A stretch of DNA of 36,805 nt from Deltaproteobacteria bacterium (GTDB lineage: Bacteria > Desulfobacterota > Binatia > UBA12015). The DNA lies in NCBI GenBank assembly GCA_016874715.1, contig VGTK01000045.1, forward strand, positions 1 through 36,805, in the 5' to 3' direction. Positions 14,514 to 23,881 of the stretch are shown here, piece by piece. A program made the translations under genes and the position numbers. Numbering within the stretch: the first letter of the stretch is position 1; the number at the start of each line of letters is the position of its first letter. The notes under the pieces were generated by a model that was given only the letters and a program-made list of their open reading frames with translations, was not told the origin of the DNA and did no database searches.

Positions 14514-15215
14514 ATGCAGCTTCGCCGATCGCTTCCGGCCCCCCGTGACCGCAAGGGGGATCGGACTCGCGAGCGACTCTTCGAGGCCGCGCTCGCCGAG
14601 TTCCGCGAGCACGGCTTCGAGGCCTCGAGCGTCGGCGCCATCGCGCAGCGGGCGGGAACGTCCCGCGCGAGCTTTTACTTCCACTACCCGTCCCGCGAGG
14701 CGGTGCTCCTCGACCTGCAGTGGCGCGTCGAGATCTCGATCGTCGATGCCACGCGCGACGCCGTTGGCCTGCGCGCCTTCCTCGACGCGCTGATCGAGTC
14801 CCTCTGCACCGCCGACACGGGGCTCGCATCCGGCGGCCTGCTCCGCGTGACGCTGGGGGTCTACATCCGCCAGCCTGCGGGGATCGATCTCGCCGATCAA
14901 CCGTTCCCGCTGATGATGGAGGTCGCGCGCCGCTTCCACGACGCGCGCGACGGCGCGCTCCGCCCCGGACTCGACGCGCGCGACGGCGGGCTCCGCCCCG
15001 GACTCGACGCGCGCGACGGCGGGCTCCGCCCCGGACTCGACGCGCGCGACGGCGGGCTCCGCCCCGGACTCGATCCCGAGCAGGCGACGGAGCTGTTCCT
15101 CGCGAGCGTGTTCGGCCTCGTCGCCGGAACCGCCGCGCCGGTCGCCACACGCCGGGACGCGCTCCGCACCCTCGCAACGCTCTTTCTCGCCGACGAGCCG
15201 CACGTCGAGCGCTGA
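14514..15215 (+). CDS. TetR-family transcriptional regulator with internal 11-residue repeats
   Basis: 233 residues from the ATG at 14514. The TetR HTH covers residues about 18-65 (TRERLFEAALAEFREHGFEA, then VGAIAQRAGTSRASFYFHYP). The ligand domain follows and is interrupted at residues 143-186 by four near-identical 11-residue units of the form DARDGxLRPGL, encoded by 33-bp repeats. The tail (EQATELFLASVFGLVAGTAA) resumes a normal TetR_C helix. A TetR protein normally represses its own and neighbouring genes until a small hydrophobic ligand binds. The RND gene starts 23 bp after its stop, so the two form an operon. The start is inferred from homology, without a good ribosome site. Confidence 0.9.
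   Translation: MQLRRSLPAPRDRKGDRTRERLFEAALAEFREHGFEASSVGAIAQRAGTSRASFYFHYPSREAVLLDLQWRVEISIVDATRDAVGLRAFLDALIESLCTADTGLASGGLLRVTLGVYIRQPAGIDLADQPFPLMMEVARRFHDARDGALRPGLDARDGGLRPGLDARDGGLRPGLDARDGGLRPGLDPEQATELFLASVFGLVAGTAAPVATRRDALRTLATLFLADEPHVER
14940..15071 (+). repeat. Four tandem 33-bp in-frame repeats inside the TetR gene
   Basis: Units at 14940, 14973, 15006 and 15039, each exactly 33 bp. Copies 2-4 are identical; copy 1 differs by one base (gcgcgc for gcgggc), giving Ala for Gly. Each unit codes Asp-Ala-Arg-Asp-Gly-Gly-Leu-Arg-Pro-Gly-Leu. Copy-number change keeps the frame, so this is a potential length-variable locus. Confidence 0.97.
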
Positions 15216-15238
15216 ATCCGAACCACCGAGGACCCGAC

Positions 15239-17563
15239 ATGGAATCGTACGCCCGCGCTCTCGTCCGACGCGCCTGGCTGGTGCTGCTCACCGTCGCACT
15301 CGTGACCGTCTGGTTCGCGACCGGGATCGGCAAGCTGCGCACCGAGTTCGACGTCGAGAAGAGCCTACCGCAGAACCACCCGTTCGTGACGATCGACAAG
15401 GAGATTCGCAGCAAGTTCGGCGGCCGCAACACCATCATCGCGCTGTTCGTCCCGAAGGACGGCGGCGACGTCTGGCGAACCCCCGTCCTCGAGGTCGTAC
15501 GCGACGCGACCCTCGAGGCGCTCCGACTCGACGACGTGATCGCCCATAACGTCGTGAGCCTCGCCTCGCCGAGCGTGCGCCACGTGCAGGAGATCGACGG
15601 GGCGCTGGACATCGACCTGCTGATGCGCGACCCGCCCGAGACTCCCGAGGACATCGCCGCGCTCCGTGCCAAGGTCGACGGCGACCCGCAGCTCGCGGGC
15701 ATGGTGGTCACGCCCGACCAGAAGGCCGCCGTGCTGATCATGGACTTCTGGCCGGGACCGCGGGCGCACGACCTCGCCGACCGCGTGCTCGCCCTGCGCG
15801 ACGGGCTCCGCGACACGCCGGTGGAGATCTATCTCGCCGGCGAGCCGATGATCGCGCTCACCGATCGCGCGCAGTCGGCGGAGATGGGACGCCGGCTGCC
15901 GATCACCTTCGCCGCGATCGCGATCATGCTGCTGGTCTCGTTCCGCAACCTGCAAGGCATGCTCATCCCGATGCTGACGGCCGCCCTCAGCACGGTCTGG
16001 GGTCTCGGCCTCATGGGTCACAGCGGCATCGGCATCGACAGCTGGAACGCGGCGACCCCGATCCTCGTGATGGCGATCGCGGCCGGACACTCGGCGCAGA
16101 TGTTGAAGCGCTACACCGAAGAGGTCGCGCGCCTCGGCGACAACCGCGAGGCGGTGGTCGCTTCGACCGCGACCATGGGTCCGGTGATACTCGCCGCGGG
16201 CGGCGTCGCCACCATCGGCTTCGCGTCGCTCGCGCTGACGGGGATCCCGTCGATCGCGGGGTTCGGCCTCTCCTGCGCGTACGGGATCGGCAGCGCGGTG
16301 GTGCTCGAGATGACGTTCATTCCCGCCCTGCGGACGGTCTTGCCTGCGCCGCGGCGAGGGCTCCGCAAGCCGCGCTGGACCTCCGCGCCGCTGGCGTTCC
16401 TCGAGCGCGCGATCCTGAGCGAGCGCGGCCGTCCGGTGCTGATCGCCACGGCGGTGCTGCTCGTCATCGCGATCGCGGGGGCGACGCGCATCCGCACCTA
16501 CGGTCCGACCCGCGAGTACATGGTGCGCGACAGCCTGCCGGCGCTGCACCTCGAGGAGATCGAGAAGCACTTCCCCGCGACCGTGACGATGACGGTGCTG
16601 TACGAGGGGCCGCCGGACAGCGTCAAGCAGCTGCCGCTGCTGCGTCACATGGACGCGCTGCGCATCGAGCTGGAGCGCGATCCGCTGGTGTGGCGCACGG
16701 CCTCGCTCGGCGACCTCGTCAAGACGCTGCACAAGACCTTCAACGGCGACGCTCCGGACCCCTACCGCATCCCGGACGATCAGGAGCTGGTATCGCAGCT
16801 GATCTTCCTCGGCGACTCGCCCGCCTTCGAGCGCTTCATCGACCGCGGCTACACCAGATCGCTCCTGGTGGCGTACCTGCGCAGCGACGACTCCGCGCTC
16901 GTCGGGCCACTGGTACGCCGGGCACAGGACTGGGTCGCCGCGAATCCACCGCCCGACGGCGTCCGCGTGCTGCTCGCGGGCGGCGTCGCGCCCACGATCC
17001 TGGCCGTCAACGAGCACACCACGCACAGCAAGATCCTGAACATGCTCATCGTCCTGCTCTCGATCTATGCGGTGTCGTCGCTGGTGCTGCGCTCGGCGCT
17101 CGGCGGCCTGTTCGTCGTGACCCCCATCGTCCTGACGATCGTGCTGCTGTTCGGCCTGCTCGGCTGGACGGGGATCCGGCTGGACATGGGCTCGGCCACG
17201 CTCATGGCCATGGCAGCAGGGATCGGCGCCGACTACGGCATCTATTTCCTCTACCGCCTGCGCGAGGAGCGGGCGCGATCGGCGACGGACGCGGAGGCGC
17301 TCCATGCCGCGCTCGAGACGTCAGGGCGCGCCGTCGTCTTCGTCGCCGCGAGCATCGGCGCCGGGTTCGCCGCCCTCGGGTTGTTCTCCGACTTCTTCGG
17401 GCTGCGCCTCTTCGGAACGCTGATGCCGCTCGCCATGGTAATCTCATGCGTCGCGGCCCTGTCGGTGATGCCGGTCCTCGTGCTGCGCACGCGGCCGGCG
17501 TTTCTGCTCGGCGCGCAGCCCGACGCGGCCCCCCCGGCCGGCGCGCGGCCGGCCGTGTCGTAG
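15239..17563 (+). CDS. RND-superfamily MMPL-type transporter
   Basis: 774 residues with 12 predicted membrane helices in two halves: helix 1 at about 13-31, then a periplasmic loop, helices between 221 and 364, helix 7 at about 398-418, a second loop, and helices between 598 and 749. The second half holds MAMAAGIGADYGIYFLYR, where Asp near 665 matches the proton-relay acid of RND pumps; the first half has the related AIAAGHSAQMLKRYTEE with His instead. Single-chain MMPL/HpnN-like proteins of this size move lipids or other hydrophobic molecules. The ATG at 15239 has GAGGA upstream and follows the TetR stop by 23 bp. Cargo is unknown. A run of seven C bases and a GC hairpin (17534-17552) lie in the last codons. 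Confidence 0.93.
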   Translation: MESYARALVRRAWLVLLTVALVTVWFATGIGKLRTEFDVEKSLPQNHPFVTIDKEIRSKFGGRNTIIALFVPKDGGDVWRTPVLEVVRDATLEALRLDDVIAHNVVSLASPSVRHVQEIDGALDIDLLMRDPPETPEDIAALRAKVDGDPQLAGMVVTPDQKAAVLIMDFWPGPRAHDLADRVLALRDGLRDTPVEIYLAGEPMIALTDRAQSAEMGRRLPITFAAIAIMLLVSFRNLQGMLIPMLTAALSTVWGLGLMGHSGIGIDSWNAATPILVMAIAAGHSAQMLKRYTEEVARLGDNREAVVASTATMGPVILAAGGVATIGFASLALTGIPSIAGFGLSCAYGIGSAVVLEMTFIPALRTVLPAPRRGLRKPRWTSAPLAFLERAILSERGRPVLIATAVLLVIAIAGATRIRTYGPTREYMVRDSLPALHLEEIEKHFPATVTMTVLYEGPPDSVKQLPLLRHMDALRIELERDPLVWRTASLGDLVKTLHKTFNGDAPDPYRIPDDQELVSQLIFLGDSPAFERFIDRGYTRSLLVAYLRSDDSALVGPLVRRAQDWVAANPPPDGVRVLLAGGVAPTILAVNEHTTHSKILNMLIVLLSIYAVSSLVLRSALGGLFVVTPIVLTIVLLFGLLGWTGIRLDMGSATLMAMAAGIGADYGIYFLYRLREERARSATDAEALHAALETSGRAVVFVAASIGAGFAALGLFSDFFGLRLFGTLMPLAMVISCVAALSVMPVLVLRTRPAFLLGAQPDAAPPAGARPAVS

Positions 17564-17580
17564 GTCGCTCACCGGTTCCG

Positions 17581-17622
17581 GACACGGCTCGCTGCGCCAC
17601 CGACGCGGCTCGCTGCGAACCG
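17581..17622. repeat. 21-bp imperfect tandem duplication in convergent gap
   Basis: Two 21-bp units (17581 and 17602) share CGGCTCGCTGCG and flanking bases. They lie in the 100-bp gap between the convergent RND and CBS genes. No gene or U-tract terminator is seen in the gap. Confidence 0.6.
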
Positions 17623-17663
17623 CGGGGGCCCGGGGGACAGCCGCCGGTGGGTGCGCGGGCAGA

Positions 17664-18098
17664 TCAGCCGCTGGTCGCGATGTAACCCTCGAGCTGCTCG
17701 ATGAGGAACTGCTTCTCGGAGATCACCGCCTTCACGACGTCGCCGATCGACAGCAATCCGACCAGAGCCTCGCCCGCCATCACGGGAAGGTGCCGGATGC
17801 GGTTCTCGGTCATGAGCGCCATGCAGTGCTCGATCGTCCGCTCGGGCGCGACGCAGACCAGGCGAGTGGTCATGATCTCGCGGACGGGCGTGTCCCGCGA
17901 GCCTTTTCCCTTGAGCACCACCTGCCGCGCGTAGTCGCGCTCCGACAGGATTCCGGCCAGGCTGCGCCCCGACATCACCAGCACGGCCCCGACGTTTTGC
18001 TCCGCCATCAGCTGCAGGGCCTCGTAGACGGTGGCGTCGGGGGACACCGACCAGACCTGTGAGCCCTTCTTCGCGAGAAGCTCGCGTACCGTCAGCAT
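17664..18098 (-). CDS. Tandem CBS-domain protein
   Basis: 144 residues, two CBS domains and nothing else. Repeat 1: VSPDATVYEALQLMAEQNVG with VLVMSGRSLAGILSERDYAR; repeat 2: CVAPERTIEHCMALMTENRI with RHLPVMAGEALVGLLSIGD. CBS pairs bind adenosyl ligands (AMP, ATP, SAM) and report energy state to partner proteins. The ATG at 18098 is chosen because AAGGAGG lies just upstream; the longer form would add 18 unrelated residues. Cytoplasmic. It lies 168 bp after a strong hairpin-terminated SDR gene, so is probably transcribed alone. Confidence 0.93.
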   Translation of the reverse strand: MLTVRELLAKKGSQVWSVSPDATVYEALQLMAEQNVGAVLVMSGRSLAGILSERDYARQVVLKGKGSRDTPVREIMTTRLVCVAPERTIEHCMALMTENRIRHLPVMAGEALVGLLSIGDVVKAVISEKQFLIEQLEGYIATSG

Positions 18099-18208
18099 CG
18101 CAGCCTCCTTCCGCGCGCGGTGGACGACCGAACGTGGGGTGGAGTCTGGCACCGTCCGCGCTGCAGCTCAAGACGGCTCGCCCGCTGCCGGGAGCTCCGC
18201 GACGGGCC

Positions 18209-18237
18209 GGCCGACTGCGCACCACGCGCAGTCGGCC
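18209..18237 (-). terminator. 12-bp perfect stem after MFE-2-type SDR
   Basis: GGCCGACTGCGC pairs with GCGCAGTCGGCC around a 5-nt loop, 29 bp after the SDR stop. No U-run follows. It separates the SDR from the CBS gene. Confidence 0.68.
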
Positions 18238-18266
18238 AGCCGTCGAACGCCCGACGCGCCGCGCGA

Positions 18267-19175
18267 TCAGCCGGTCTTGAGCACCTTCGACAGGATGCGA
18301 AGCTCGTCGGTGATGCTGGCGGGAATCGTGTAGCCCTCGGGGCTGCGGATCTGGTCGAGGTGCGCCTGCACGTCCTCCGCGCTGACTTTCTTGCCGGCGT
18401 CCGCGACCCAGCCGGGCGTGAGGCCGATGAACATGCGCGCGAAGCGGCCGCCGCCGACCGAGAAGATCTCGTGCGTCAGCTCACAGGCCTCCGAGCCAAG
18501 GTACACGACGAGCGGCGTCACGGTCTCGGGATCGAGCAGCGGCGCCAGCAGGCCGAGCAGCTCCTCGGTCATGCGCGTGCGGGCCGTGGGCGCGATCGCG
18601 TTGCACTTGATGTTGTACTTGGCGCCCTCGACGGAGAGCACGTTCATCAGGCCGACGAGGCCCATCTTCGCGGCGCCGTAGTTGGTCTGGCCGAAGTTGC
18701 CGAGGATGCCGGCCGCCGACGACGTGAAGATGAAGCGGCCGTAGCCCTTTTCCTTCATCGCACGAAACGCGGGCTGCGAGACGTAGAAGGCGCCCTTGAG
18801 GTGCACGTCGAGGACGATGCCGAGCTCCTCGGGGGTGAGCTTGAGAAAGGTCTTGTCGCGCAGGATGCCCGCGTTGTTGACGACCACGTCCACCCGGCCG
18901 AACGCGCTCAGCGCCGACTGGATGATGCCCTCGCCGCCTTCGGGGGTCGAGACCGAGTCGTAGCTGGCGACGGCCTCGCCGCCGGCCTTCCGGATCTCGT
19001 CGACGACCTGGTCGGCCATGCTCTGGCCGGCGCCGGTGCCGTCGGCCTTGCCGCCGAGGTCGTTGACCACCACCTTCGCGCCGCGGCGCGCCATCTCGAG
19101 GGCGTAGGTCTTGCCGAGGCCGCCGCCCGCCCCGGTGATCACGGCCACGCGACCGGCGTAACGTATGTCGCTCAT
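18267..19175 (-). CDS. SDR of the MFE-2 type (3-hydroxyacyl-CoA dehydrogenase-like)
   Basis: 302 residues. N-terminal ITGAGGGLGKTYALEMARRG plus VVVNDLGGKADG is the signature of the (3R)-hydroxyacyl-CoA dehydrogenase part of peroxisomal multifunctional enzyme 2 and its bacterial relatives. Catalytic Ser in FTSSAAGILGNFGQ, Tyr/Lys in NYGAAKMGL. The C-terminal tail (IGLTPGWVADAGKKVSAEDV) is also typical of that group. It probably acts in beta-oxidation of branched or steroid-type acyl-CoAs in the cytoplasm. AAGGAGG before the ATG at 19175 fixes the start. A phytanoyl-CoA dioxygenase gene lies 100 bp upstream on the same strand, a sensible pathway neighbour. Confidence 0.9.
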   Translation of the reverse strand: MSDIRYAGRVAVITGAGGGLGKTYALEMARRGAKVVVNDLGGKADGTGAGQSMADQVVDEIRKAGGEAVASYDSVSTPEGGEGIIQSALSAFGRVDVVVNNAGILRDKTFLKLTPEELGIVLDVHLKGAFYVSQPAFRAMKEKGYGRFIFTSSAAGILGNFGQTNYGAAKMGLVGLMNVLSVEGAKYNIKCNAIAPTARTRMTEELLGLLAPLLDPETVTPLVVYLGSEACELTHEIFSVGGGRFARMFIGLTPGWVADAGKKVSAEDVQAHLDQIRSPEGYTIPASITDELRILSKVLKTG

Positions 19176-19275
19176 GTCTGTCCTCCTTGGTCTTGCTGGG
19201 GTTGGAACGCGCGCTCGCGCCGCGCGCGCACGGCTCTCGCGTGCCGCTGCGGCACGGTGTGCCGCGGGCCGCACG

Positions 19276-20067
19276 TCAATCGAACGGATTGGCGAGATTG
19301 AACTGGCGGCCGCGCTCGGCGTAGTCGACGCCCGGCTCGCGCTCGCACTCGGGCGGGAAGCACTCCCGCTTGCGCGCGTAGTACGCCGCGCGATGATCGC
19401 CCGCGGACGCGGGGTTGAACGTCAGGTAGTACGAGCGTCGCGGCGCCGCCGAGCGGTTCGCGCCGGAGCGGTGCGGTGCCCAGGCGTCGAACACGATGAT
19501 GTCGCCGGGCTCCGCGAGCAGCGGTACGACCTCGAGATTCGCCATCACATCGGGCTCGAGCGTCCCGTCGGGGTGGTGCGGCAGGAACACGCGTTCGCAG
19601 GCATCGAGCGCGATCTCGAGGCAACCGTTCTCCTCGGTGAACGCGTCCACGGGGACCATCATCGTCAGCTGGTGATCCACGCCGAAGTCGACGTAGGCCG
19701 GCGCGTCCTGGTGGTCGGCGAAGCCCGCGCCGCCCGGCAGCTTGAAGTTGATCTTGTCCTTGAACAGGACGACCGGCTCGCCGCACCACTGCGCCAGCAG
19801 CTCGAGGCAACGCGCGCTGCCGAAGAGGCCGGCGAGCCCCTTGTGGTACGGCAGGAAATTCTCGATGCGGGCGAGCAGCTTCGTACCCGGGGCGCCCTTG
19901 GGGCGCTCGTAGTAGCGCATCCACGCCCCGGGCGTCTCCGGCCAGGCCGCGATCTCGTCGGTCCAGCGGGTCAGGTCCGCGAGCGTGCGCTGATCGAGGA
20001 CACCACGCAGCCAGACCCAGCCGTGGCGCCGCCAGTGCTCCATTTCGGAGGCGTCGAGCTTCGTCAT
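19276..20067 (-). CDS. Phytanoyl-CoA dioxygenase family protein (PhyH)
   Basis: 263 residues. Fe(II)/2-oxoglutarate oxygenase features: HxD in FADHQDAPAYVDFG, distal His in WAPHRSGANRS, and the Arg of PRRSYYLTFNPAS for 2-oxoglutarate. PhyH enzymes hydroxylate alpha carbons of branched acyl-CoAs or other small molecules. The ATG at 20067 (MTKLDASEMEHW) has no good ribosome site; a second Met eight codons later is possible. It follows pdxB by 52 bp on the same strand, with a 7-bp hairpin (GCCCGGC/GCCGGGC) in between. The substrate is unknown, but the adjacent MFE-2-type SDR suggests fatty acyl work. Confidence 0.9.
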   Translation of the reverse strand: MTKLDASEMEHWRRHGWVWLRGVLDQRTLADLTRWTDEIAAWPETPGAWMRYYERPKGAPGTKLLARIENFLPYHKGLAGLFGSARCLELLAQWCGEPVVLFKDKINFKLPGGAGFADHQDAPAYVDFGVDHQLTMMVPVDAFTEENGCLEIALDACERVFLPHHPDGTLEPDVMANLEVVPLLAEPGDIIVFDAWAPHRSGANRSAAPRRSYYLTFNPASAGDHRAAYYARKRECFPPECEREPGVDYAERGRQFNLANPFD

Positions 20068-20119
20068 TCCGGGCTCGGGTCGTACCAGAGGAGGGATGGC
20101 CCGGCTACTCAGGCCGGGC

Positions 20120-21262
20120 TCAGAACAGCCGGAAGCCGAGCGCCGCGAGCGTCTGCCGCTCCTCGTCGCCGACGGCACAGCGCACCCCGTACCCGGCGAA
20201 CTCGCGGCGGACCGGGTACTCTCGCCGCAAGCGGTCGAACGCGGCTGCACGGGCGGCACGATCGCCCCCGGCCGCCCCCAGCGCAGCACGAAGACGCGCA
20301 TCGTCGGCCCGCACGTCGTACACCCGTCGCACTGCCTCCCGGACCGCCGCCCGCCCCGTCTCTCCGACCTCGATCACCGGCGACGTCACCGGCGCGACGA
20401 AAACGGCCGGGTCGGGCCCGGCGGCCCCGAGGAAGCTCGCCAGCGCCTCCGCGACCATCCGCGTACCGGCGAGCTTGCCGTCGAGCGAGTAGCCCGCGAT
20501 GTGCGGCGTGGCGATCCGGACCACGCCCAGCATCGCCGCCGACGGCTGCGGCTCGTCCTCCCAGACGTCGAGCACCGCCTCTGCCCGTCCGGCGGCGCAA
20601 GCGATTGCGAGCGCCTCGTCGTCGACGACGCCACCGCGCGAGCTGTTGACCACCACCGCGCCGGGCCGCAGCTGCTCCGAACGCTCCGCGTCGAGGAGGT
20701 GTCGGGTCGGATGCTCGCCGCCGCTCTCGAGCGGGACGTGGAACGTCACGACGTCGGCCGCGCGGACGAGGACGTCGAGCGATACCGAGGCGAAGCCGCG
20801 CTCGCGCTCCGCGCGCGGCGGATCGCACGCCAGCACGCGCATGCCGAGAGCGCGCGCCACCTCGGCGACACGGGTTCCCACGTTGCCGACGCCGACCACC
20901 CCGATCGTCCGACCGCGAAGCTCGCGCCCGGCGTCCGCTTCGAGCTGCAGCAGCGCCGCAGCGACGTACTCGGCGACCGAGCGCGCGTTGCAGCCCGGTG
21001 CGGCCGCGAACACGATCCCGCGGCGCTCGAGCGCCGCGCGGTCGACGTGATCGGTACCGATGGTCGCGGTGCCGACGAAGCGCACACGGCTGCCGTCGAG
21101 CAGGGCGTCGCCGACACGCGTGACCGAGCGCACGATCAGCGCGTCGGCGTCGGCGACGGTCCGGGCGCCGATGCCGCGTCCGGCGACCAGCTCGACCGCG
21201 CCGAACGGGCCGAACGCCTCGCGCGCGAGCGGCACGTTCTCGTCGACGACGATGCGGAGCAT
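20120..21262 (-). CDS. pdxB: 4-phosphoerythronate dehydrogenase PdxB
   Basis: 380 residues, the normal PdxB length. MLRIVVDENVPLAREAFGPF is the family start; the NAD site is GVVGVGNVGTRVAE; catalytic Arg in VNSSRGGVVDDEAL, Glu in LDVWEDEPQP, His in TPHIAGYSLDGKLAGT, a block specific to PdxB. The C-terminal 90 residues fit its dimerisation domain. It oxidises 4-phospho-erythronate in the deoxyxylulose-5-phosphate-dependent pyridoxal phosphate pathway. The ATG at 21262 is chosen over an upstream Met because homology begins there. The 174-bp gap upstream (21263-21436) contains only a repeated GCGCCGCACGGCA motif. PdxB is best known in gammaproteobacteria, so transfer is possible. Confidence 0.93.
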   Translation of the reverse strand: MLRIVVDENVPLAREAFGPFGAVELVAGRGIGARTVADADALIVRSVTRVGDALLDGSRVRFVGTATIGTDHVDRAALERRGIVFAAAPGCNARSVAEYVAAALLQLEADAGRELRGRTIGVVGVGNVGTRVAEVARALGMRVLACDPPRAERERGFASVSLDVLVRAADVVTFHVPLESGGEHPTRHLLDAERSEQLRPGAVVVNSSRGGVVDDEALAIACAAGRAEAVLDVWEDEPQPSAAMLGVVRIATPHIAGYSLDGKLAGTRMVAEALASFLGAAGPDPAVFVAPVTSPVIEVGETGRAAVREAVRRVYDVRADDARLRAALGAAGGDRAARAAAFDRLRREYPVRREFAGYGVRCAVGDEERQTLAALGFRLF

Positions 21263-21436
21263 CAACCGATCCAAGCCCGCCGGACACCTTTCGGCAAGCG
21301 CGCGGCGCGCCGGCGCCCCGGCAAAGCGCCGCACGGCAGCGCCACCGCGCAGGCCTGGCGCCGCACGGCAACTCCGCGCGTCGGGGGTAGAGCCGTACGG
21401 TCAGTCCCCGCTACCGCGGGCGGTCGACGCGCCTCG

Positions 21437-22582
21437 CTAGGCGCCCGCGTCGATCGCCGCGGAGACCAGAGGCAGCAGGCGAACGAAGAGCTCCGTCCCC
21501 ACCGCGGAGTTGACCTCCAGCGCGAAGAACACCCCGTAGCCGCGCTCCTCGTCGAGCCACGCGTACGCGCCGTAGGCGCCGGGATCGACGATCAGCGAGG
21601 GCTGGTCGCGGTCCACCCACCAGCCGAAGCCGTACCCCTCGAACGCGGTGCCGGTGAAGCCACCGTACGCGGCGATCCGGTCCTCGTGCATCCGCCGGAC
21701 GGCCGCCTCGCTGAGCACGCGGCCACCATCGCACTCGCCGCCGCGCAGGTGCATCAGCAGGAGCTTCGCATAGTCGCCGACCGCGATGTAAGCGCCGCCC
21801 TCCATGTTCGGATTCGTCGTCGGCAGCAGGTTCGCCGGGTCGCCGGCGAACTCTGACGGGTAGGATCCCTGGGTCGCGAGGGGCTGCACGAAGTGGTTGT
21901 TGTAGCCGAGGGTCGGCACGTCGCACGGCTCGACGTAGGTCGCGCGCACCAGCTCGTCCCAGCTCTTGCCCGACGCGATCTCCGCCAGCGCGCCCGCGAC
22001 CTGCCACTGCCCGCCGCCGTAACGGTAGGTGGTGTCCGGCGCGATCACGTCGGCGTCGTCGTCGCTGCCGGTGAAGATCCGCTCGCCGCACTCCTGCAGG
22101 CTGCCGCTGTTGTAGACGAACTGGCACAGATACGGCGTGTACGACGGGTTCGAGCCCAGGCCGACCAGGCCCGAGCTGTTCGAGATCAGCTGCGCCGGCG
22201 TGATCGCCGGGTTCGCCATCGGCCACGGCACGAATTCCGCGACGGGACGGTCGAGATCGAGCAGTCCCTGGTCGGCGAGCCGGAGCAACACGCCGGCGGT
22301 GATCATCTTGCTCGAAGACGCGAGCAGATACACGCGGTCGTCGGTGAAGCCGCCAAAGCTCTGCTGGTACACGATGCCGCGATCACGCTGCACGATCGCG
22401 ATGCCGACGCCGTCGACCGCCGTCTTCTCGTCGACGAAGGCTTGAACCTCGCCCGCGACCGCGGCGAAGTCGTACGGCGGCGATTCGTCGCCGCCGCCAC
22501 CACCGCCATCGCCGCAGCCCGCGGCGAAACCGAGCAGGAGCAGCAGCTGGAGAACGGACCGGACGGCAGAAGACGCGCTCAT
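21437..22582 (-). CDS. Serine hydrolase, beta-lactamase/class C-like lipoprotein
   Basis: 381 residues from the ATG at 22582 (MSASSAVRSV). The signal peptide ends in a lipobox (GFAAGC), followed by a Gly run and acidic linker, so the protein is probably membrane-anchored. Catalytic SxxK is in LLASSSKMITAG; the second motif is YRYGGG rather than Tyr-x-Asn, a deviation that argues for esterase or D-peptidase-like use rather than beta-lactam hydrolysis. Later blocks YGFGWWVDRD and GAYGAYAWLD match class C-like serine hydrolases (Pfam Beta-lactamase). Four Cys in the middle may form disulfides. No resistance function should be inferred. It is preceded 96 bp upstream by the kinase gene. Confidence 0.88.
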   Translation of the reverse strand: MSASSAVRSVLQLLLLLGFAAGCGDGGGGGGDESPPYDFAAVAGEVQAFVDEKTAVDGVGIAIVQRDRGIVYQQSFGGFTDDRVYLLASSSKMITAGVLLRLADQGLLDLDRPVAEFVPWPMANPAITPAQLISNSSGLVGLGSNPSYTPYLCQFVYNSGSLQECGERIFTGSDDDADVIAPDTTYRYGGGQWQVAGALAEIASGKSWDELVRATYVEPCDVPTLGYNNHFVQPLATQGSYPSEFAGDPANLLPTTNPNMEGGAYIAVGDYAKLLLMHLRGGECDGGRVLSEAAVRRMHEDRIAAYGGFTGTAFEGYGFGWWVDRDQPSLIVDPGAYGAYAWLDEERGYGVFFALEVNSAVGTELFVRLLPLVSAAIDAGA

Positions 22583-22678
22583 GGCGATCCGCCTATCATC
22601 TGCGGGCCACACCTGGCGACCGCCACGTGCGGTGCGGCCGAAACTCCGCGCCGATCGGCAGCCCCATGGCGTACGCGG

Positions 22679-23857
<1,179 letters not shown>

Positions 23858-23881
23858 GAGCTGGTTGTCCGCGAAGAAGTG

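Noticed and set aside
14940..15071. Tandem repeats as a CRISPR array
   Set aside because: Units are contiguous without spacers and lie in frame inside a TetR gene.
15365..17305. 646-residue minus-strand frame opposite the RND gene
   Set aside because: Antisense to twelve clear membrane helices; composition (Arg, His, Asp, Gln) is typical of a shadow frame.
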